From Paenarthrobacter nicotinovorans (GTDB taxonomy: Bacteria; Actinomycetota; Actinomycetes; Actinomycetales; Micrococcaceae), in assembly GCF_007670255.1 (NCBI RefSeq), contig NZ_SZVS01000003.1:332295-396294 (forward strand): a stretch of DNA of 64,000 bases. The letters are read 5' to 3'. The notes beneath the pieces are model-generated. The model was not told where the DNA came from, searched no databases, and was given only the letters and a program-made list of their open reading frames with translations. This document shows, in pieces, positions 53,089-61,495 of the stretch; position 1 is the first letter of the stretch, and each line of letters begins with the position of its first letter. The position numbers were made by a program, and so were the translations under genes.

Positions 53089-54629
53089 TGGGGGTGGGTC
53101 GCAGCTATTGTGTCGCGCTGGTGGGCCTGAACGGCTACATCGTTGAAGTGGAGGCCGATATCGGCCAAACACTTCCCAACTTCGTTATTCTCGGCCTTCC
53201 CGACGCTGCCTTGAACGAGGCGAAGGAGCGAATCCGCTCGGCCGCGCAGAACTCCGGGATACCTCTGAGCCGCAGGAAGATCACGGCGAACCTCATTCCC
53301 GCTTCACTTCCGAAACGTGGCTCGGGGTTCGACCTCGCGATCACCATGGCAGTGCTGAGGGCAGCAAACGACATCAGATCCATCGACGGAACAGTGTTCA
53401 TCGCTGAGCTTGGCCTGGACGGCAGGCTGAGACCGGTCCGTGGAATGTTGCCCGCGGTGATGGCCGCCGTCCAGGCCGGCTATCCGGACATCGTGGTGGC
53501 TGAGGCAAATGTGGCGGAGGCTGCGCTGGTGCCCGGAGCGAACGTCCGCGGGTACAGAACGTTGGCCCGGCTCGCGTACGACTTTGGTGCAGACCCGAAG
53601 GACCTCGTCCTGGGCTATGACCCCGTGGATGAGGACGCCCCCGGCCCGCACGTGGATGGCTTTGCCGCGACACCCGACCTTTGCGATGTCTCTGGTCAAG
53701 GCGAAGCGCGGCGTGCTCTGGAAGTCGCTGCTGCCGGTGGACACCACATGCTGCTGACCGGCCCGCCGGGAGCCGGCAAGACGATGCTGGCCGAAAGACT
53801 TCCTGGATTGTTGCCGGACCTGTCGGATACGGCGGCAATGGAGGTGACCGCCATCCATTCCCTGGCCGCGGTCCAGGCCTCTGCCGTTCGGTTGGTCCGG
53901 CGGCCGCCTTTTGAGAATCCGCACCACAGTGCAACGGCCGCGGCCATCATAGGTGGCGGTTCGGGGCTTCCGCGCCCCGGCGCCGCCTCACGTGCCCACC
54001 GGGGCGTGCTGTTCCTCGACGAGGCTCCGGAGTATGAACGACGGGTGCTGGACGCCCTCCGGCAGCCACTGGAGAGTGGCGAGCTGGTCATCCACCGGTC
54101 AGCGGGCACCGCTGCCTATCCTGCACGCTTCCAGTTGGTACTTGCCGCCAATCCTTGTCCCTGCGGCAAAGCCTCCGGAAAAGGGCTGGAGTGTACCTGC
54201 ACGGCGATGATGCGACGCCGCTACTTCGGAAGGATGTCAGGCCCGCTGCTGGATCGCGTCGATATTCAACTGCAAGTGGAAAGGGTGTCCTTGGCGGACT
54301 TCGGTAGCGCCGGGAAAGAAGAAGACACAGGCACGGTCGCAGGGCGGGTGCTGGCGGCCAGGGAACGGCAGTTGCTTCGACTGCGGGATTTCGGGCTCGA
54401 GACCAATGCGCAAGTCCCTGGACGTACACTCCGGGGCCAACTTCGGTTGTCCCCGGGAACCACACGGATCCTGGACACCGCATTGGAGCGGGGAGTCCTG
54501 ACGGCGCGGGGCTACGACCGCGTCCTGAGGCTCGCGTGGACGCTTGCGGATCTCGACCGGAGCGACAAGCCCGATGATGACCACATTGGGCAGGCGCTGG
54601 GCCTGAGAGAGGCTGCGGGAGCGGCATGA
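53088..54629 (+). CDS. comM: YifB/ComM family Mg-chelatase-like AAA+ ATPase
   Basis: The 513-residue product has an N-terminal Lon-protease-like S5 domain (about 1-170, with VEVEADIGQTLPNFVILGLPDA) and an AAA+ Mg-chelatase core: Walker A LTGPPGAGKTMLAERLPGL near 222 and Walker B GVLFLDEAPEY near 308. A C-terminal domain with a Cys pair (NPCPCGK...CTC, about 355-370) follows. In Vibrio and Haemophilus ComM is a branch-migration helicase in natural transformation. It starts at a GTG fused to the yraN stop and is followed by dprA. Confidence 0.93.
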   Translation: MGVGRSYCVALVGLNGYIVEVEADIGQTLPNFVILGLPDAALNEAKERIRSAAQNSGIPLSRRKITANLIPASLPKRGSGFDLAITMAVLRAANDIRSIDGTVFIAELGLDGRLRPVRGMLPAVMAAVQAGYPDIVVAEANVAEAALVPGANVRGYRTLARLAYDFGADPKDLVLGYDPVDEDAPGPHVDGFAATPDLCDVSGQGEARRALEVAAAGGHHMLLTGPPGAGKTMLAERLPGLLPDLSDTAAMEVTAIHSLAAVQASAVRLVRRPPFENPHHSATAAAIIGGGSGLPRPGAASRAHRGVLFLDEAPEYERRVLDALRQPLESGELVIHRSAGTAAYPARFQLVLAANPCPCGKASGKGLECTCTAMMRRRYFGRMSGPLLDRVDIQLQVERVSLADFGSAGKEEDTGTVAGRVLAARERQLLRLRDFGLETNAQVPGRTLRGQLRLSPGTTRILDTALERGVLTARGYDRVLRLAWTLADLDRSDKPDDDHIGQALGLREAAGAA

Positions 54630-54670
54630 GCACCATGAATTCGAACGGAAAACAGGAGTGGCAGGAATGA
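54626..54670 (+). CDS. 14-codon coupling ORF between comM and dprA
   Basis: An ATG at 54626 overlaps the comM stop (ATGA) and opens a frame of 14 codons. Its stop at 54668-54670 overlaps the dprA ATG at 54667 (again ATGA). Ribosomes could therefore pass comM to micro-ORF to dprA without leaving the mRNA. The peptide (MSTMNSNGKQEWQE) has no recognisable feature, and the frame may only serve coupling or be chance. Confidence 0.35.
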   Translation: MSTMNSNGKQEWQE

Positions 54671-55857
54671 ACGAGCAGGACAAGAACAGGACTGCCCGGG
54701 CAGCACTGGCGCGGCTGATGGAACCCCAGGACTCCGTGGGCCTGGCCCTGGTCCAAGTAGCGGGGGCTGTTGACGCGCTGGGCGTTGCAACAGGGGAACT
54801 TCGGACTGGACCTGCCTTGGAACAGGAGATCTCCGCGGTGCTCCGCGACGCGGGAGGACCTGCAAGCTGGCCGGGGCTCCAGGACAGTCTCAAGCGATGG
54901 GCACCACGTGTTGCCGACTTGGCTCCAGAACGGGACTTGGAGACCATGCGGCGGCTTGGGGGCCGTTTGATCATTCCCGGAGATGACCTCTGGCCGGAAC
55001 AGTTGTCCGATCTTGGCCTTCAGGAACCCCTTTGCCTATGGTGGCGGGGGCACGAGCAGGAGCTGCCGTCAGCACCCCACTCCATCGCGCTGGTCGGTTC
55101 CCGGGACAGTACCGGCTACGGTGCATCGGTCACGGGAGACTTCGCTTATGGACTGGCCCAGCGGGGCTTCAGCGTAGTCTCCGGCGGGGCCTATGGCATC
55201 GACGCCCACGCGCACCGCGGAGCACTCAATGGAGGTGTAGCAGGATTGCCCACCATCGCGGTCATGGCCGGGGGAGTCGACCGCTTCTACCCCTCCGGCA
55301 ACGAGGACCTCCTGCGGGCGGTCTGCACCCAGGGAGCTGTTATCTCGGAAGTTCCCCCGGGTTCGGCCCCCACACGGTACAGATTCCTGCAACGGAACAG
55401 GCTCATTGCCGCCCTTGCCTCTGTCACCGTGGTGGTGGAGGCCCGGTGGCGTTCAGGGGCACTGAATACGGCGCATCATGCTGAGTCGATAGGCCGCGTG
55501 GTGGCGGCCGTTCCCGGGTCAATCCACAGCGCCCACTCGGCCGGCTGCCACCGCCTTCTCAGGGAAGGGGGAGCCGTGTGCGTGACGGACGTGGGGGAGA
55601 TCGCCGAGCTCGCCGGAGCCATAGGTGAGTCCGACGCCGGGGACAAAGACGAGGCCGCGGCTGTCCATGACGGGTTGTCGCTGGAGGACCTTATTCTTCT
55701 GGATGCACTGCCCCTCCGCTCTTCCAGTTCCGTGGAAAAACTTTCCGTCGTAGCGGGTTTGAGTCCCGTTGCAGTTCGTGCCGGCCTCGGTCGCCTGGGG
55801 CTGTTGGGCCTGGCCGTTTCGGAACGGGGTGCATGGAAGCGTCGAAAGTGTGCTTAG
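54667..55857 (+). CDS. dprA: DNA-processing protein DprA
   Basis: DprA of 396 residues loads RecA on incoming single-stranded DNA. The Rossmann-like core has the ALVGSRDSTGYG motif near residue 138, VVSGGAYGIDAHAHRGAL near 172, VMAGGVDRFYPSGN near 200 and PTRYRFLQRNRLIAALA near 235. A C-terminal winged helix (about 335-390) is kept. The ATG at 54667 has AGGAG 8 nt upstream; a GTG at 54658 is the alternative. With comM just upstream it forms a competence-type pair. Confidence 0.93.
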   Translation: MNEQDKNRTARAALARLMEPQDSVGLALVQVAGAVDALGVATGELRTGPALEQEISAVLRDAGGPASWPGLQDSLKRWAPRVADLAPERDLETMRRLGGRLIIPGDDLWPEQLSDLGLQEPLCLWWRGHEQELPSAPHSIALVGSRDSTGYGASVTGDFAYGLAQRGFSVVSGGAYGIDAHAHRGALNGGVAGLPTIAVMAGGVDRFYPSGNEDLLRAVCTQGAVISEVPPGSAPTRYRFLQRNRLIAALASVTVVVEARWRSGALNTAHHAESIGRVVAAVPGSIHSAHSAGCHRLLREGGAVCVTDVGEIAELAGAIGESDAGDKDEAAAVHDGLSLEDLILLDALPLRSSSSVEKLSVVAGLSPVAVRAGLGRLGLLGLAVSERGAWKRRKCA

Positions 55858-55920
55858 CGACTTCGGGAGCAGGCATGTTGGTGCAGGCGCCGGACGACGA
55901 CTGCTGGCAGAGTTGGAAGA

Positions 55921-56847
55921 GTGGACGGACGATCACTACCTGCAGCCCTGGCCGACGCAGTCGAGGGATTTCGTCGATACCTTGAGGGTGAGCGCGCCCG
56001 GTCGGCCCACACCGTACGTGCCTACACAGCCGATGTCGAGAGCCTTCTCGCTTTTGCAGTTGAAGAGGGGGTCCAAGACCTGGCCCAACTCGAGCTCGGG
56101 TCCCTTCGGCGTTGGCTCGGCGCCCAGAGTGAGGCGGGAATGTCCCGGGCTACGCTGGCCAGACGTGCGGCAACCGCCAGGTCCTTCACCGGCTGGGCGC
56201 TACGGGAAGAACTGATCTCCACCGACCCGGCGGTACGGCTGCAGGCGCCCAAGCGCAGCAAGTCTCTCCCCGGCGTTTTGCAGCAGCAACAGATCACCCG
56301 CATGGTTGATGACCTGAACATCGCCGCTGAAGACGGTGGTCCCATGGCCCTCCGCAACCGGGCCATGGTGGAGCTGCTTTACGCCACAGGTGTCCGGGTC
56401 GGCGAACTTGCTGGACTGGACATTGATGACCTGGACCCGGACCGACGAACCCTGCGGGTGCTGGGCAAGGGAAACAAAGAGCGCACTGTGCCGTATGGCG
56501 TTCCAGCTGCCCTGGCCGTGGATGACTGGCTAAGGCGGGGCCGACCGGCTGTGGCGGCTGCAGGAAGCGGGCCGGCCCTGTTTCTGGGCGTACGGGGCAA
56601 CCGGGTCGATCCCCGGCAGATCCGCTCCGTGGTCAGCGAGTTGCTCCAGGCCCTCGGTGACACCTCGGCCACGGGCCCCCACGCGCTTAGGCATAGTGCG
56701 GCGACGCATCTTCTGGATGGAGGCGCCGACTTGCGTGCCGTCCAGGAAATTCTCGGCCACAGCAGCCTCGCCACCACACAGATTTACACGCACGTGTCCG
56801 TTGACCGGCTCAGGAGCAGCTACCAGCAGGCGCACCCTCGGGCCTGA
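55921..56847 (+). CDS. xerC: Tyrosine recombinase XerC
   Basis: XerC of 308 residues resolves chromosome dimers at dif with XerD. The N-terminal SAM-like DNA-binding domain (about 1-105) is followed by the catalytic domain with ATGVRVGELAGL (Arg near 160), GKGNKERTVP (Lys near 183), HALRHSAATHLL (His/Arg near 258) and LGHSSLATTQIYTHV (His/Tyr near 280). The GTG start has GGAAGA 1 nt before it and GAGTTGGAAG in reach. It follows dprA in a standard actinobacterial order. Confidence 0.93.
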   Translation: MDGRSLPAALADAVEGFRRYLEGERARSAHTVRAYTADVESLLAFAVEEGVQDLAQLELGSLRRWLGAQSEAGMSRATLARRAATARSFTGWALREELISTDPAVRLQAPKRSKSLPGVLQQQQITRMVDDLNIAAEDGGPMALRNRAMVELLYATGVRVGELAGLDIDDLDPDRRTLRVLGKGNKERTVPYGVPAALAVDDWLRRGRPAVAAAGSGPALFLGVRGNRVDPRQIRSVVSELLQALGDTSATGPHALRHSAATHLLDGGADLRAVQEILGHSSLATTQIYTHVSVDRLRSSYQQAHPRA

Positions 56848-57084
56848 ACATGAACCCACCAAACACCGCACTGGCGGAAAGCAGCAGCGTACGGCAAAAT
56901 AAAAGCACCACGGGGAAACCTTCAATTCACACTTGAGGGTTAGATCTGTGCCAAGATCGTCAGCAGGACTACACAAATGAATAGCCTGTCAGGGCCCACA
57001 TGAGTTTCATGGCATCCGGCAGCATCGGCAAACATCCAGGCAGAGGTCGTTGGGGAAGACGTACCTACAGCTATGGAGGATGGA

Positions 57085-57588
57085 ATGTCTGTTGCAACAA
57101 CCCGCGGTGTCTTGTTCGTGCACTCGGCTCCGACTGCACTTTGCCCGCACGTCGAGTGGGCCATCGGATCGGTCGTGGACAAGCGGACCGATCTTGAGTG
57201 GACCCCACAACCTGCTGCGCCCGGAATGTTCCGAGCGGAGCTTTCCTGGACCGGCGCTCCGGGAACGGGGGCACAATTGGCGTCGGCTCTTAGGGGCTGG
57301 GCACATCTCCGCTACGAGGTCACCGAGGAACCCAGTCAGGGAGTCGACGGTGCCCGCTGGTCGCACACGCCCGAGCTCGGAATTTTCCATGCCGTCACCG
57401 ATGTGCACGGCAACATCATGGTGACCGAAGACCGTATCCGGTACGCGTACGAATCCGGCGCTGGAGATCCTTCCGCTGTTTACCACGAGTTGTCGTTGGC
57501 CTTGGGAGAGGCGTGGGACGAAGAACTCGAGCCATTCCGGCACGCAGCCGAAGGCGCACCCGTGCGCTGGTTGCACCAAGTGGGCTGA
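57085..57588 (+). CDS. DUF3145 family protein
   Basis: The 167-residue product is a DUF3145 protein, an actinobacteria-specific family of unknown function. The ATG at 57085 has GGAGG 5 nt before it. The pattern GVLFVHSAPTALCPHVEWAIG and WSHTPELGIFHAVTDVHGNIMVTEDRIR is conserved. It is mostly acidic and soluble. The conserved neighbour here is the fab operon on the other strand, beyond a bidirectional terminator. Confidence 0.88.
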   Translation: MSVATTRGVLFVHSAPTALCPHVEWAIGSVVDKRTDLEWTPQPAAPGMFRAELSWTGAPGTGAQLASALRGWAHLRYEVTEEPSQGVDGARWSHTPELGIFHAVTDVHGNIMVTEDRIRYAYESGAGDPSAVYHELSLALGEAWDEELEPFRHAAEGAPVRWLHQVG

Positions 57589-57617
57589 CAGCTCAGCCAA
57601 GAGATACCCCATAGCAA

Positions 57618-57653
57618 TGAAGAGGGCCCCACCAGATGGTGGGGCCCTCTTCA
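57618..57653. terminator. Bidirectional terminator between DUF3145 gene and fabF
   Basis: A perfect 16-bp stem (TGAAGAGGGCCCCACC and its complement) with a 4-nt AGAT loop sits between the two convergent genes. The base of the stem supplies the A/T ends on each strand; no longer T-run is present. Confidence 0.85.
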
Positions 57654-57686
57654 TGTCAAGGACGAGGTCCTTGGGCCAGGCAAGCT

Positions 57687-58922
57687 TCAGACGTTTCGCA
57701 CCGCAATGACGGCGTTGTGTCCGCCAAAGCCGAACGAGTTGCTCAGCGCTACGATGTCGCCTGTCGGCAGGTCGCGGACCGAGGTCACGACGTCGAGGGG
57801 GATCTCGGGGTCCTGGTTCTCGAGGTTGATCGTGACCGGTGCCTTGCGTTCGTAGACGGCCAGCACGGTCAGGACGGCCTCAACAGCGCCCGAGGCACCC
57901 AGGAGGTGGCCCATCTGGGACTTCGTGGCGGAGACCGCGACGTTGTCCACGTGGGAGCCCAGGGCGGCCTTGAGGGCCGTGTACTCAGGCTTGTCGCCTA
58001 CCGGGGTGGAGGTGGCGTGTGCGTTGACGTGCACGACGTCTTCAGCCTGGATCCGGCCATCGAACATCGCAGCCTTCAGCGCCCGGGTGGCACCAAGGCC
58101 CTCGGGGTCCGGCGCAGTGATGTGATAGGCATCCGCCGTCACCGACGTTCCAGCGAGTTCTGCGTAAATGCGGGCGCCGCGCGCGATGGCGTGTTCCTCG
58201 GCCTCCAGGACAAGGGCGCCGGCACCTTCACCCATGACGAAGCCGTCACGGTCGAGGTCGTACGGGCGGGAAGCGCGCTCCGGCTCGTCATTGCGGCGGG
58301 AGAGAGCCTGCATGGAAGAGAAGGCGGCCAACGGCATCGGGTGGATGGCCGCTTCGGCGCCACCGCATACCACTACGTCCGCTTTGCCGGACCGGATAAG
58401 GTCCAAACCAAGGTGGAGAGCCTCTGTACCGGATGCGCAGGCGGAAACCGGCGTGTGGGCGCCGGCGCGTGCGCCCAGGTCGAGGCTGACGGCAGCCGCT
58501 ACGCCGTTGGGCATGAGCATGGGCACAGTCATGGGCAGGACGCGGCGCGGGCCCTTGTCCCGGAGGGTGTCCCATGCATCCAGAAGAGTCCAGACGCCGC
58601 CGATCCCGGTGGCAAACGCCACGGCCAGGCGGTCGTGGTCGATCTCCCCGATTCCCGCGTCGGACCAGGCTTCGCGTGCGGCGATGACGCCAAACTGCGT
58701 GGAAGGGTCCATCCGCTTGGCCTCAACCCGGCTCAAGACCTCCAAGGCAGGCGTGGAGCACCTGGCAGCAAAGTGGACGGGGAGGTCGTATTTGGCGACC
58801 CACTCGTCTTCGAGGGTACGGGCGCCGGAGACCCCTTTCAGCGCGTTCTGCCACATTGTGGGTACGTCGCCGCCGATGGGAGTGGTGGCCCCCAGACCGG
58901 TTATGACTACTTTGCGTGCCAT
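57687..58922 (-). CDS. fabF: Beta-ketoacyl-ACP synthase II
   Basis: FabF of 411 residues elongates acyl-ACP with malonyl-ACP. The catalytic cysteine is in TPVSACASGTEAL near residue 167, and the two histidines in VNAHATSTPVGD near 303 and NSFGFGGHNAV near 395. N-terminal VVITGLGATTPIG is typical. It is the last gene of fabD-fabH-acpP-fabF, and a hairpin separates it from acpP. It ends before a bidirectional terminator. Confidence 0.95.
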   Translation of the reverse strand: MARKVVITGLGATTPIGGDVPTMWQNALKGVSGARTLEDEWVAKYDLPVHFAARCSTPALEVLSRVEAKRMDPSTQFGVIAAREAWSDAGIGEIDHDRLAVAFATGIGGVWTLLDAWDTLRDKGPRRVLPMTVPMLMPNGVAAAVSLDLGARAGAHTPVSACASGTEALHLGLDLIRSGKADVVVCGGAEAAIHPMPLAAFSSMQALSRRNDEPERASRPYDLDRDGFVMGEGAGALVLEAEEHAIARGARIYAELAGTSVTADAYHITAPDPEGLGATRALKAAMFDGRIQAEDVVHVNAHATSTPVGDKPEYTALKAALGSHVDNVAVSATKSQMGHLLGASGAVEAVLTVLAVYERKAPVTINLENQDPEIPLDVVTSVRDLPTGDIVALSNSFGFGGHNAVIAVRNV

Positions 58923-58998
58923 GCGATCACTCTCTGTCGGATCAGCCGTCCCGTTCGCTCTGAGCGCGGGCGGCAGGAAAACTTTGGGCGTTATTGCG

Positions 58999-59040
58999 GC
59001 TGTGCCGGGCGCAAGGGCTGGCGCCCCGGCCCGGCACAGC
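58999..59040 (-). promoter_or_regulatory. Stable hairpin between acpP and fabF
   Basis: GCTGTGCCGGGC (58999-59010) pairs with GCCCGGCACAGC (59029-59040), a 12-bp GC-rich stem with further internal pairing (GGGCGC/GCGCCC). It begins 11 nt after the acpP stop on the minus strand and has no T-run. It could protect or partly terminate the acpP mRNA so that ACP exceeds the enzymes. Confidence 0.5.
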
Positions 59041-59051
59041 TGGTGTCAGGA

Positions 59052-59297
59052 CTAGGCCTGTGCGTTGGCGATGAAGCTGACGGCGTCGCCGACGGTCTTC
59101 AGGTTCTTGACCTCTTCGTCGGGGATGCGGACGCCGAACTTCTCTTCAGCGTTGACAACGATCGTCATCATGGAGATGGAGTCGATGTCGAGGTCCTCGG
59201 TGAAGGACTTGTCGAGCTCGACGGCTTCGGTGGCAAGGCCGGTCTCTTCGTTGACAATTTCAGCCAGGCCGGCCAGGATCTCTTCGTTGCTAGCCAT
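59052..59297 (-). CDS. acpP: Acyl carrier protein
   Basis: ACP of 81 residues carries the growing acyl chain on 4'-phosphopantetheine. The attachment serine is in DLDIDSISMMTIV (near residue 40); actinobacterial ACPs commonly have DLDIDS. The ATG at 59297 (MASNEEILAGLAEIV) has AGGAG 6 nt before it. A longer frame exists but is not supported. It lies between fabH and fabF, with a hairpin after it. Confidence 0.96.
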   Translation of the reverse strand: MASNEEILAGLAEIVNEETGLATEAVELDKSFTEDLDIDSISMMTIVVNAEEKFGVRIPDEEVKNLKTVGDAVSFIANAQA

Positions 59298-59413
59298 TGT
59301 TGGCTCCTTTTCTTGTTGTACCGGCTGCTGCCGGAAAGGGGGCAAACCGCGGTTACGGTTTGGGTTTGTCAGGAATATTCAGTTGGCTGGTGGCCGCAGT
59401 GGCCGGTCCAGTT

Positions 59414-60475
59414 CTACGGCAGGACGACAACCTGCGCGCCGAAGACCAAGCCGGCGCCGAAGCCGATCTGCAGGGCAAGGCCGCCACTGAGGCCAGGGTT
59501 CTCCTGGAGCAAGCGGTGCGTTGCCAAGGGGATGGAGGCTGCTGAGGTGTTTCCGGCTTGCGCGATATCGCGGCCGATTACCACAGACTCGGGAAGCTTC
59601 AGCTTCTTCACCATCTCATCAATGATGCGCATGTTCGCCTGGTGGGGAACGAACGCAGCGAGGTCGCTGGCTTCGATGCCTGCAGCGTCCAATGCCTGCT
59701 GGGCTACCTTCGCCATCTCCCATACCGCCCAGCGGAAGACGGTCTGGCCGTCCTGGCGCAGGGTCGGCCACACATCCTGGGTTGCCGAAAGGATGGCGGG
59801 GTCGTCAATTTCGTCGGAGTGCCTGGCGGACTCGCCGAGCTTCTTGACGTCTTCAAGCGAGTGGGTCATGCCGATGGCGTCCCACTTGCTGCCGTCGGAG
59901 CCCCATACGGAAGGGCCGATGCCGGGTGTGTCGGAGGGGCCAACCACAACGGCGCCGGCTCCGTCACCCAAGAGGAACGAGATCGTGCGCTCGTGGTTGT
60001 CGATGACATCCGAGAGCTTTTCTGCGCCAACCACCAGAACGTACTCGGCCGCGCCGGAGCGGACCAGGGCATCAGCCTGGGCGACTCCGTAGCAGTACCC
60101 GGCACAGGCGGCAGAGATATCGAAGGCCGGTGCCGGCGTCGCGCCCAGACGGTCGGTCAAAGCAGCCGCAGCCGAGGGGGTCGCGTAGGGGTGGGTGACG
60201 GTGGAGACGATGACGGCCCCGAGCTGTGACGCTTCGATGCCTGCCTGGGCAAGTGCTTCGCGGGCTGCGCCTTCGGCCATGTCGATAACGCTGACATCTT
60301 CGGCCGCGCGGTGTCGGGTAATGATGCCGGTCCGCTGCCGGATCCATTCATCGGAGGAGTCGATCCACTGGCATACGTCCTCGTTGGTAACGATGACATC
60401 CGGACGGTAGGCGCCGATGCCCAGGATCCGGGAGTTCTCATTGACAGCGGCTTTGTTCAGTACCGGCGTGCTCAT
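59414..60475 (-). CDS. fabH: Beta-ketoacyl-ACP synthase III
   Basis: FabH of 353 residues starts fatty-acid chains from acyl-CoA and malonyl-ACP. The catalytic triad is visible: Cys in FDISAACAGYCYGV near residue 122, His in PHQANMRIID near 275 and Asn in AGNTSAASIPLA near 305. Actinobacterial FabH prefers branched primers, fitting anteiso-rich lipids. The ATG overlaps the fabD stop by 4 nt. Confidence 0.95.
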   Translation of the reverse strand: MSTPVLNKAAVNENSRILGIGAYRPDVIVTNEDVCQWIDSSDEWIRQRTGIITRHRAAEDVSVIDMAEGAAREALAQAGIEASQLGAVIVSTVTHPYATPSAAAALTDRLGATPAPAFDISAACAGYCYGVAQADALVRSGAAEYVLVVGAEKLSDVIDNHERTISFLLGDGAGAVVVGPSDTPGIGPSVWGSDGSKWDAIGMTHSLEDVKKLGESARHSDEIDDPAILSATQDVWPTLRQDGQTVFRWAVWEMAKVAQQALDAAGIEASDLAAFVPHQANMRIIDEMVKKLKLPESVVIGRDIAQAGNTSAASIPLATHRLLQENPGLSGGLALQIGFGAGLVFGAQVVVLP

Positions 60476-61401
60476 GCCTGTCCCTCCAGTTCAGCAAAGA
60501 GTGCGAGAGCCGCGGACAGGTCGTCCGGGGTTTTGACTGCGACGGTCTTGACGCCGGGCATCCCGCGCTTGGCCAGTCCGGCCAGGGTGCCGGCCGGTGC
60601 AAGTTCAATGACGCCGGTAACGCCGCGTTCCACCAGCGTTTCCATGCACAGGTCCCAGCGGACCGGTCGGGAGACCTGTGCAATAAGGCTTTCGACGGCG
60701 GCAGGTCCTGCCGTGACTTCCTTGCCGTCGTAATTGGACAGCAGGGGCACCGAAGGGCTCTTGGGCGACAACGAAGGCTTGAGGGCTTCAAGGGCACTGA
60801 CTGCCGGTGCCATGTGGGAGGTATGGAAAGCGCCGGCAACCTTGAGCGGAATCACGCGGGCTTTGGCTGGCGGGTTGTCGGCCAAGGCCTGAAGCTGCTC
60901 AAAGGTTCCCGCGGCGACGGTCTGGCCGGCGCCGTTGACGTTTGCAGGGGTGGCGCCGGAGGCTTCGATTGCCGCGAGGACATCGGCGGGATCGCCGCCC
61001 ACCACGGCACTCATGCCTGTTGGGGTCACTGACGCTGCCGCGGCCATGCTGTTGGCCCGTTCGCGGACGAAGGTCATGGCCTCGGCTTCGGTGAGGACGC
61101 CGGCAAGGGCGGATGCCGTGATTTCACCCACGGAGTGGCCGGTGAGAATGACCGGCAGGGTGCTCAGCTCGACGTCGAACAGGGACTTCGCGGCCACGAG
61201 GCCCGCCGCGACGATCAGCGGTTGCGCGACGGCGGTGTCCTTGATGGTTTCTTCGTCGGAGGTGGTGCCGTGGGCCTTGAGGTCAATGCCTGCGATCTCG
61301 CTCAGGGCGGCCACTTGGCCTTCGACGGAAGGGAGTTCCAGCCAGGGGGCCAAAAATCCGGGGGTCTGGGAGCCCTGTCCAGGGCAGACGATTGCAAGCA
61401 C
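60472..61401 (-). CDS. fabD: Malonyl-CoA:ACP transacylase
   Basis: FabD of 309 residues loads malonyl groups onto ACP. It has the N-terminal IVCPGQGSQTPGF and the nucleophilic serine in LTGHSVGEITASALAG near residue 90. The catalytic His is in AGAFHTSHMAPA near 195. I chose the GTG at 61401, which has GGAAAG 8 nt upstream; an 11-residue extension to 61434 is possible but not family-like. It is the first gene of the fab operon. A 19-bp inverted repeat 67 nt upstream is shared with the fasR promoter. Confidence 0.94.
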   Translation of the reverse strand: MLAIVCPGQGSQTPGFLAPWLELPSVEGQVAALSEIAGIDLKAHGTTSDEETIKDTAVAQPLIVAAGLVAAKSLFDVELSTLPVILTGHSVGEITASALAGVLTEAEAMTFVRERANSMAAAASVTPTGMSAVVGGDPADVLAAIEASGATPANVNGAGQTVAAGTFEQLQALADNPPAKARVIPLKVAGAFHTSHMAPAVSALEALKPSLSPKSPSVPLLSNYDGKEVTAGPAAVESLIAQVSRPVRWDLCMETLVERGVTGVIELAPAGTLAGLAKRGMPGVKTVAVKTPDDLSAALALFAELEGQA

Positions 61402-61467
61402 GTATCCAGCTTTCCAAATTGCCACGTGATCCACTGGTGTTTCGGTACACCAAGCTCACTGGGTCAG

Positions 61468-61486
61468 TTTGTAGGAAGTCTACAAC
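61468..61486 (-). promoter_or_regulatory. Putative FasR operator upstream of fabD
   Basis: TTGTAG-GAAGT-CTACAA is a 17-bp inverted repeat in the 94-nt fasR-fabD gap. Its 19-bp extended form matches 16 of 19 bases of the sequence upstream of fasR (62770-62788). FasR proteins of this PucR-like type are known to bind the fabD promoter in Streptomyces. The match of two sites at the regulator and its target is the evidence. Confidence 0.6.
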
Positions 61487-61495
61487 GGTTCAGTT

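Noticed and set aside
57636..60092. 818-codon plus-strand ORF across fabF, acpP and fabH
   Set aside because: It runs antisense through three recognisable genes and their gaps. Its composition is not protein-like, and long shadow frames are common at this GC content.
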